Assembly: GCA_028372485.1 (NCBI GenBank)
Contig: JAOMYS010000009.1
Coordinates: 1-17,429 of the forward strand
Source: Rickettsiaceae bacterium
GTDB lineage: Bacteria > Pseudomonadota > Alphaproteobacteria > Rickettsiales > Rickettsiaceae
Length of the DNA stretch: 17,429 nucleotides
Direction: 5' to 3'
Within the stretch, counting starts at the first letter, position 1, and every line of letters begins with the position of its first letter. The notes beneath the pieces are model-generated. The model was not told the DNA's origin. It saw only the letters and a program-made list of their open reading frames with translations, and searched no databases. The position numbers and the translations under genes were made by a program. This document shows positions 15,580-17,429 of this stretch, in pieces.

Positions 15580-16980
15580 ATGAATAGCAAATACAGAATT
15601 GAACAAGACTCAATAGGCGAAATCAAAGTTGAAGAGAAATATTATTGGGGAGCACAAACTCAAAGATCACTTGAGAATTTCAAAATTGCAAATCAAAGAA
15701 TGCCAAAGGAGGTAGTATCTGCTCTTGCTATCTTAAAAAGATGTGCAGCAAAAACTCACAAGGATATTGGTGCATTAGATGCAAAAATAGCAAATATAAT
15801 AATAGAGTCAGCAGATAGGGTTCTTAATGGTGAATTTGACGATAATTTTCCTCTGGTAGTATGGCAAACTGGCTCAGGCACTCAGTCAAATATGAATATG
15901 AATGAAGTGCTAGCTGGTATTTCAAACGAGAAACTAACTGGTAAGAGAGGTGGAAAGTTATCAGTGCATCCAAACGATCATGTAAATATGGGTCAATCTT
16001 CAAATGATGTATTTCCAACAGCAATGCATATTGCAACTATTTTGCAAATACATAAGAAGCTGTTACCTGCTCTTACCAAAATACACAAAAGCTTGAAGAA
16101 AAAATCAAATGAGTGGAAGTCAATTGTCAAAATTGGCAGAACACACTTGCAGGATGCAACTCCCGTGACTCTTGGCCAAGAATTTTCTGCATATGCAAAG
16201 CAAATTGAGTATGGGATTGCAAGAGTTCATACGTCAATGCAAAGTATCTATTTACTTGCACAAGGGGGAACAGCAGTTGGCACAGGTATTAATTGTAGGA
16301 AAGGCTTTGCTGAGAAATTCGCAAGCGAGGTTGCCAATTTTACAAAATATCCATTTAAAACATCTCCTAATAAGTTTGAATCACTTTCTTGTAATGATGC
16401 TCTAGTTGAGTTTTCTGGAACTCTTAATACATTAGCTGCTAGCATGATGAAAATCGCAAATGATATCAGGATGTTAGGATCAGGCCCTAGATGCGGAATA
16501 GGAGAGATCAATCTACCCGCTAATGAACCTGGTTCATCTATCATGCCAGGCAAGGTGAACCCTACACAGTGTGAGGCAATGACTATGGTTGCAGCGCAAG
16601 TGATGGGGAATCATGTTGCAGTTACCGTTGGGGGAGCGAATGGGCATTTTCAGCTAAATGTTTTTCGTCCGATGATTATTCAAAACGTGATTCATTCTGT
16701 CAATTTGCTAAGTGATGCTATGGTAAGTTTGGTCGACCATTGTATCGATGGAATTGAACCTAACATTTCGAGAATCAATATGCTTCGTGATCAATCTCTA
16801 ATGCTTGTAACTGCTCTGAACCCTCATATTGGATATGATGCTGCATCTAAAATTGCTAAAAAAGCTTTTGCGGATGGAACTACGCTTAAGGAAGCGGCTA
16901 CCTCTCTTGGACTAATCTCATCTGAAGAATTTGATAAATATGTAGTTCCAGAAAAAATGGTAGGAGATAATCTACTATAG
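15580..16980 (+). CDS. fumC: Fumarate hydratase, class II
   Basis: Cofactor-free TCA-cycle enzyme interconverting fumarate and L-malate. The superfamily signature GSSIMPGKVNP starts at residue 318 and contains the catalytic serine. The catalytic histidine region is GRTHLQDATP (H189), and the substrate-binding regions are SGTQSNMNMNE (99-109) and GQSSNDVFPT (138-147). At 466 residues it is standard for class II. Aspartase is the main alternative in this superfamily, but the NMNMNE and HPNDHVNMGQSSND spellings are those of fumarase. It is the last gene of the apparent pdhA-fumC operon. No clear terminator is seen in the 77 bases before the convergent gene. Confidence 0.95.
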   Translation: MNSKYRIEQDSIGEIKVEEKYYWGAQTQRSLENFKIANQRMPKEVVSALAILKRCAAKTHKDIGALDAKIANIIIESADRVLNGEFDDNFPLVVWQTGSGTQSNMNMNEVLAGISNEKLTGKRGGKLSVHPNDHVNMGQSSNDVFPTAMHIATILQIHKKLLPALTKIHKSLKKKSNEWKSIVKIGRTHLQDATPVTLGQEFSAYAKQIEYGIARVHTSMQSIYLLAQGGTAVGTGINCRKGFAEKFASEVANFTKYPFKTSPNKFESLSCNDALVEFSGTLNTLAASMMKIANDIRMLGSGPRCGIGEINLPANEPGSSIMPGKVNPTQCEAMTMVAAQVMGNHVAVTVGGANGHFQLNVFRPMIIQNVIHSVNLLSDAMVSLVDHCIDGIEPNISRINMLRDQSLMLVTALNPHIGYDAASKIAKKAFADGTTLKEAATSLGLISSEEFDKYVVPEKMVGDNLL

Positions 16981-17057
16981 TTAGTGGCGTTGCCCTTTTT
17001 GCGACTGTTTATTATGAGAGTGGGCAGATATGACAGGGCTTGAAATTTTACCATTTT

Positions 17058-17429
17058 CTACAATTTTTTCTTTTGCTTTCTCAATGTTTTTCCCATTGAT
17101 TTGACTAAGTTTTTCTTTTTAGCTTGTTCATTTTTTTTGTCACAAAAATTAGATAATACCTCTCCTATTCTCCCCATTTTTTTGAATAGATTAGATGCAT
17201 CTTTCCATTTAGTATCCTTAGAGACTTGCGTAATGTTATCTGATGCCCTTAGTGTATTAGATATTTTCATAAAATCGTTTTCGCTAGTAACTTTATCTAG
17301 GGTTTCATTATAGTCTTTCTTACTATCGCCTTGTTCAAATGCGTCATTAAGTTTTTTGTTTATGTGTTTATCTAGTTGATCTACATAGCTATCAAGATTT
17401 TTTTCCAACAGAGTTGTAATTGAGTTAAT
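17058..17429 (-). CDS. Unrecognised lysine-rich protein, 5' end beyond the window
   Basis: The frame is open to the right edge of the window, so the N-terminus is missing; at least 123 residues are visible. A TTG at 17408 could be mistaken for a start but has no ribosome-binding site, and seven further sense codons precede it. The visible part is hydrophilic and predicted helical (DSYVDQLDKHINKKL, NDAFEQGDSKKD) with a strongly basic tail (KNLVKSMGKTLRKQKKKL). It has no membrane segment, no signal peptide in view and no recognised family. It is convergent with fumC. A real gene is supported by the open frame to the edge and the sharp compositional pattern, not by homology. Confidence 0.5.
   Translation of the reverse strand: MNSITTLLEKNLDSYVDQLDKHINKKLNDAFEQGDSKKDYNETLDKVTSENDFMKISNTLRASDNITQVSKDTKWKDASNLFKKMGRIGEVLSNFCDKKNEQAKKKNLVKSMGKTLRKQKKKL

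Overview
This window looks like part of a chromosome from an AT-rich, reduced-genome alphaproteobacterium, most likely a member of the Rickettsiales (an intracellular bacterium). The evidence is: a MipZ division ATPase and a ChpT-like phosphotransferase, both alphaproteobacterial cell-cycle proteins; a small rickettsial-type outer-membrane beta-barrel protein; an E1-beta without a lipoyl domain in a complete pyruvate dehydrogenase set; strong A/T preference in third codon positions; and degenerate intergenic repeats. The genus cannot be fixed from the sequence alone.

Layout. (1) Positions 1-1518 hold a degenerate repeat copy and a plus-strand Na+/amino acid (DAACS) symporter gene. Its reading frame extends well upstream of the first ATG and seems to use an AUA start. 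(2) On the minus strand, 5389 down to 1728, is a tight cluster pepA-mipZ-rmuC: M17 leucyl aminopeptidase, division-site ATPase and RmuC-family protein. (3) A 170-base gap holds the second, inverted copy of the repeat. (4) On the minus strand, 8400 down to 5593, lie tRNA-Ala(UGC), hscB, hscA and fdx, the chaperone/ferredoxin half of the ISC iron-sulfur cluster system. (5) At 8401-8460 two good sigma70-type promoters point in opposite directions and share one -10 region. One drives the tRNA, the other a plus-strand transcript with a long, hairpin-rich leader and an outer-membrane protein gene that ends at a strong, probably bidirectional terminator. (6) On the minus strand, 10019-9544, is an unrecognised gene split over two frames. 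Its N-terminus has the form of a eukaryotic myristoylation/palmitoylation signal, and the two frames overlap at an A7 tract. (7) On the plus strand, 10192-16980, a consensus-like promoter precedes pdhA-pdhB-pdhC-lpd-chpT-fumC with small gaps, apparently one operon. (8) An unrecognised, lysine-rich minus-strand gene runs off the right edge.

How the genes fit together. The right half is central carbon metabolism (pyruvate to acetyl-CoA, fumarate to malate) with a cell-cycle phosphorelay gene embedded in it. The left half combines peptide turnover, amino-acid uptake, Fe-S cluster assembly and placement of the division site. The most interesting items are the split gene with an effector-like N-terminus, the shared-promoter tRNA/omp control region with its structured leader, the AUA-start transporter with altered substrate-site residues, and chpT inside the pdh-fumC operon.
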